Below are positions 62,482 through 64,000 of a stretch of 64,000 nucleotides of DNA, in pieces. The position numbers were made by a program, and so were the translations under genes. Below the pieces are notes generated by a model. The model saw only the letters and a list, made by a program, of their open reading frames with translations. It did no database searches and had not been told where the DNA came from. The stretch covers positions 62,001 through 126,000 of the forward strand of contig JANXDC010000016.1 in assembly GCA_025059945.1 (NCBI GenBank). The letters are read 5' to 3'. The stretch is from Bacteroidota bacterium (lineage in GTDB: Bacteria > Bacteroidota > Rhodothermia > JANXDC01). The first letter of the stretch is position 1. The number at the start of each line of letters is the position of its first letter.

Positions 62482-63858
62482 ATGGCTGGGATCAACAACC
62501 TTTTGGAGCTGAGCAAGCGGGCTCTTTTGGCCTACCAAGGGGCCATGAACACCGTAGGCCACAACGTGGCCAACGCGCAGACCCCCGGATACTCCCGACA
62601 GCGCGTTGATCTGCGCGCCACCGGGGTACAAGAAGGGCGCTGGTATCTGGGGTTGGGCGTTCGGCTGGAGGCCGTTGAGCGCGTGCGCGACCGCTTCCTA
62701 GAGGCCCAGATCTTAGAGCAGACGGCCCGCTGGGGACGTTTTGAGGGACAGCGCGCCCTTCTGGATCGGATCGAGAGCCTTTTTGTGCTCCACAGCGAAG
62801 GGAGCCTGGAAGCGGCCTTGAGTCGGTTCTGGAGCGCATGGAGCGATTTAGCCCAGCAGCCTGAGGCCATGGCGGCCCGGCTGGCGGTTCGCGAAGCCGC
62901 GCTATCGCTTCAGCATAGCTTCCGCACCTACGCACGTCACCTAAACGGGGTGCGGGAACAGGCCGCAGAGCAGGTTCAGGAAGCGATTGCGCGCGTCAAC
63001 GAGCTCTTGCGCCAGATCGCCTCGCTTAACGCACGGGAATACGCAAGCCGCTTGCAGGGGGTAGTGGACAACACCACGCTGGATGAGCGCGACCGGCTCG
63101 TACGCGAACTGGCCCGTTATCTGGAAGTGTCGACCCAGTTGGATCCCGAAACGGGCATGTTGCGGCTCTTTACCGGAGGCCTGTGGCTGGTGGAGGCGGA
63201 CAAGGCCGAGAGCCTAGAGCTCTCCCTGGATTCGACAACGGGCACTTTTTCGTTGCGGCTCAGGCAACACCAACTGGAGCTACAGCCCAGGCAGGGGGAG
63301 CTGGCGGGGCTACGGGAGCTGCTAAACGCCTTTTTGCCTGAACTGCGAGCACGCCTGGACGCGCTGGCTCAGGGTCTGGTCTCGACCGTAAACGTGCTCC
63401 ACGCGTCCGGCTACACCCTGGACAACCAAACCGGTATCCTCTTTTTTGACCCCGCGGGCACCACCGCGGCTACGATCCAACTTAACTCCGCCGTCTTGGC
63501 CGATCCATCGCGTATTGCGGCCTCCGATCAGCCCAATGAGCCCGGAAACAACGCCGTCGCCCGCGCGATCGCCGGGCTCCGCACCCAGAAGTTGTTTCAG
63601 GCCGGCACCCAGACTCCAGGGGAGTTTGCCGTTTCCCTGCAGGCGCTTGTGGGCGCCCGCGCCCGAGAGACCCGTGCCCAGGCCGAACAGCAGCAGGCCA
63701 TCTTGGAGCACCTCAATACCGTGCAGGATTCGATCTCGGGGGTCTCTCTGGATGAGGAGATGACCCACCTCATTCGGTACCAGCAGGCTTACGCGGCTTC
63801 GGCCAAAGTGCTTCGGACCGTTCAAGAAATGCTTGAGACGTTGCTCAGCCTCAAGTAG
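62482..63858 (+). CDS. flgK: Flagellar hook-associated protein FlgK
   Basis: Joins hook and filament. The 458 residues begin NNLLELSKRALLAYQGAMNTVGHNVANAQTPGYSR (in pieces), the rod/hook-family amino motif, contain the long helical region (QVQEAIARVNELLRQIASLNA) and the FlgK DERDRLVRELARY segment, and end DEEMTHLIRYQQAYAASAKVLRTVQEMLETLL (in pieces). It is shorter than E. coli FlgK (547), with a reduced central region. Begins four bases after flgN. Confidence 0.94.
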   Translation: MAGINNLLELSKRALLAYQGAMNTVGHNVANAQTPGYSRQRVDLRATGVQEGRWYLGLGVRLEAVERVRDRFLEAQILEQTARWGRFEGQRALLDRIESLFVLHSEGSLEAALSRFWSAWSDLAQQPEAMAARLAVREAALSLQHSFRTYARHLNGVREQAAEQVQEAIARVNELLRQIASLNAREYASRLQGVVDNTTLDERDRLVRELARYLEVSTQLDPETGMLRLFTGGLWLVEADKAESLELSLDSTTGTFSLRLRQHQLELQPRQGELAGLRELLNAFLPELRARLDALAQGLVSTVNVLHASGYTLDNQTGILFFDPAGTTAATIQLNSAVLADPSRIAASDQPNEPGNNAVARAIAGLRTQKLFQAGTQTPGEFAVSLQALVGARARETRAQAEQQQAILEHLNTVQDSISGVSLDEEMTHLIRYQQAYAASAKVLRTVQEMLETLLSLK

Positions 63859-63871
63859 GGGGGCGTAAGCG

Positions 63872-64000
63872 ATGCGCATCACAAACGGCATGCTCCATCG
63901 TCAAGCGCTCCGGCATCTGGAGCGCCTGCAGGAGAGGCTTTATGAAGCGCAGGTGCAGATCGGAACAGGGTATCGCCTCAACCGGCCCTCCGATGACCCC
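63872..64000 (+). CDS. flgL: Flagellar hook-associated protein FlgL, 3' end outside window
   Basis: The first 43 codons of flgL: MRITNGMLHRQALRHLERLQ and the flagellin-like IGTGYRLNRPSDDP, where the S-G-x-R-L-N-x-P-S-D-D-P type motif is the hallmark of the FlgL/flagellin amino terminus. It starts 13 bases after the flgK stop with GGGGGCG upstream and runs off the right edge. Confidence 0.93.
   Translation, partial: MRITNGMLHRQALRHLERLQERLYEAQVQIGTGYRLNRPSDDP

Overview
The window is GC-rich and densely coded. It suggests a deep-branching, Gram-negative member of the Bacteroidota/Rhodothermota. A gene for the type IX secretion outer-membrane protein SprA, a carboxypeptidase-regulatory-domain TonB-type receptor, a DUF5117-like zinc metalloprotease and a lipocalin-like lipoprotein are Bacteroidota hallmarks. 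The right end carries a flagellar operon that includes P-ring and L-ring genes, which most Bacteroidota lack but which some Rhodothermota-like lineages have. This lineage call is an inference from gene content only. I see no rRNA, tRNA, CRISPR array, insertion sequence or phage gene.

Layout. 1-5400: a truncated acyl-ACP thioesterase, a YtxH-type protein, the phospholipid pair pgsA-pgpA on the minus strand, then a heat-shock segment (hsp20, dnaK) preceded by an inverted repeat and closed by a strong terminator. 5500-13030: a membrane FeS oxidoreductase of the HdrD/EtfD type, a lipoprotein, two oligopeptide-type ABC permeases without their ATPases, an acyl-CoA synthetase and ssb. 13078-20760: tandem dicarboxylate symporters, a polyprenol/phytol kinase-DUF92 fusion, a small HEYGH protein and an EndoQ-type PHP nuclease fused to a UvrD-like helicase. 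20863-30593: a ThDP enzyme, a beta-lactamase-like hydrolase, a lipoprotein, the big zinc metalloprotease, a fused amino-acid ABC importer with its ATPase, and an S41 protease. 30590-35128: a minus-strand housekeeping operon pyrE-cinA-dnaG-rluA-like. 35200-37062: a sulfur module (TusA plus sulfide:quinone-reductase-like flavoprotein). 37066-50984: ispG, an LptF/G permease, the 7.1-kb sprA, a cobalamin adenosyltransferase, a POT transporter, alanine dehydrogenase and dUTPase. 51141-57477: outer-membrane proteins and a minus-strand operon of a LON-domain protein, an MBL hydrolase and an ADP-ribosylglycohydrolase. 57679-64000: flgF-G-A-H-I-J-N-K-L, the last truncated by the window edge.

Many neighbouring genes are joined by four-base ATGA/GTGA stop-start overlaps, pointing to translational coupling. 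The most interesting single gene is the EndoQ-helicase fusion at 17752-20760, which would couple recognition of deaminated bases to DNA unwinding in one polypeptide. The kinase-DUF92 fusion, the FlgH without a lipobox, and the palindromes upstream of hsp20, pyrE and flgF are further points worth checking.
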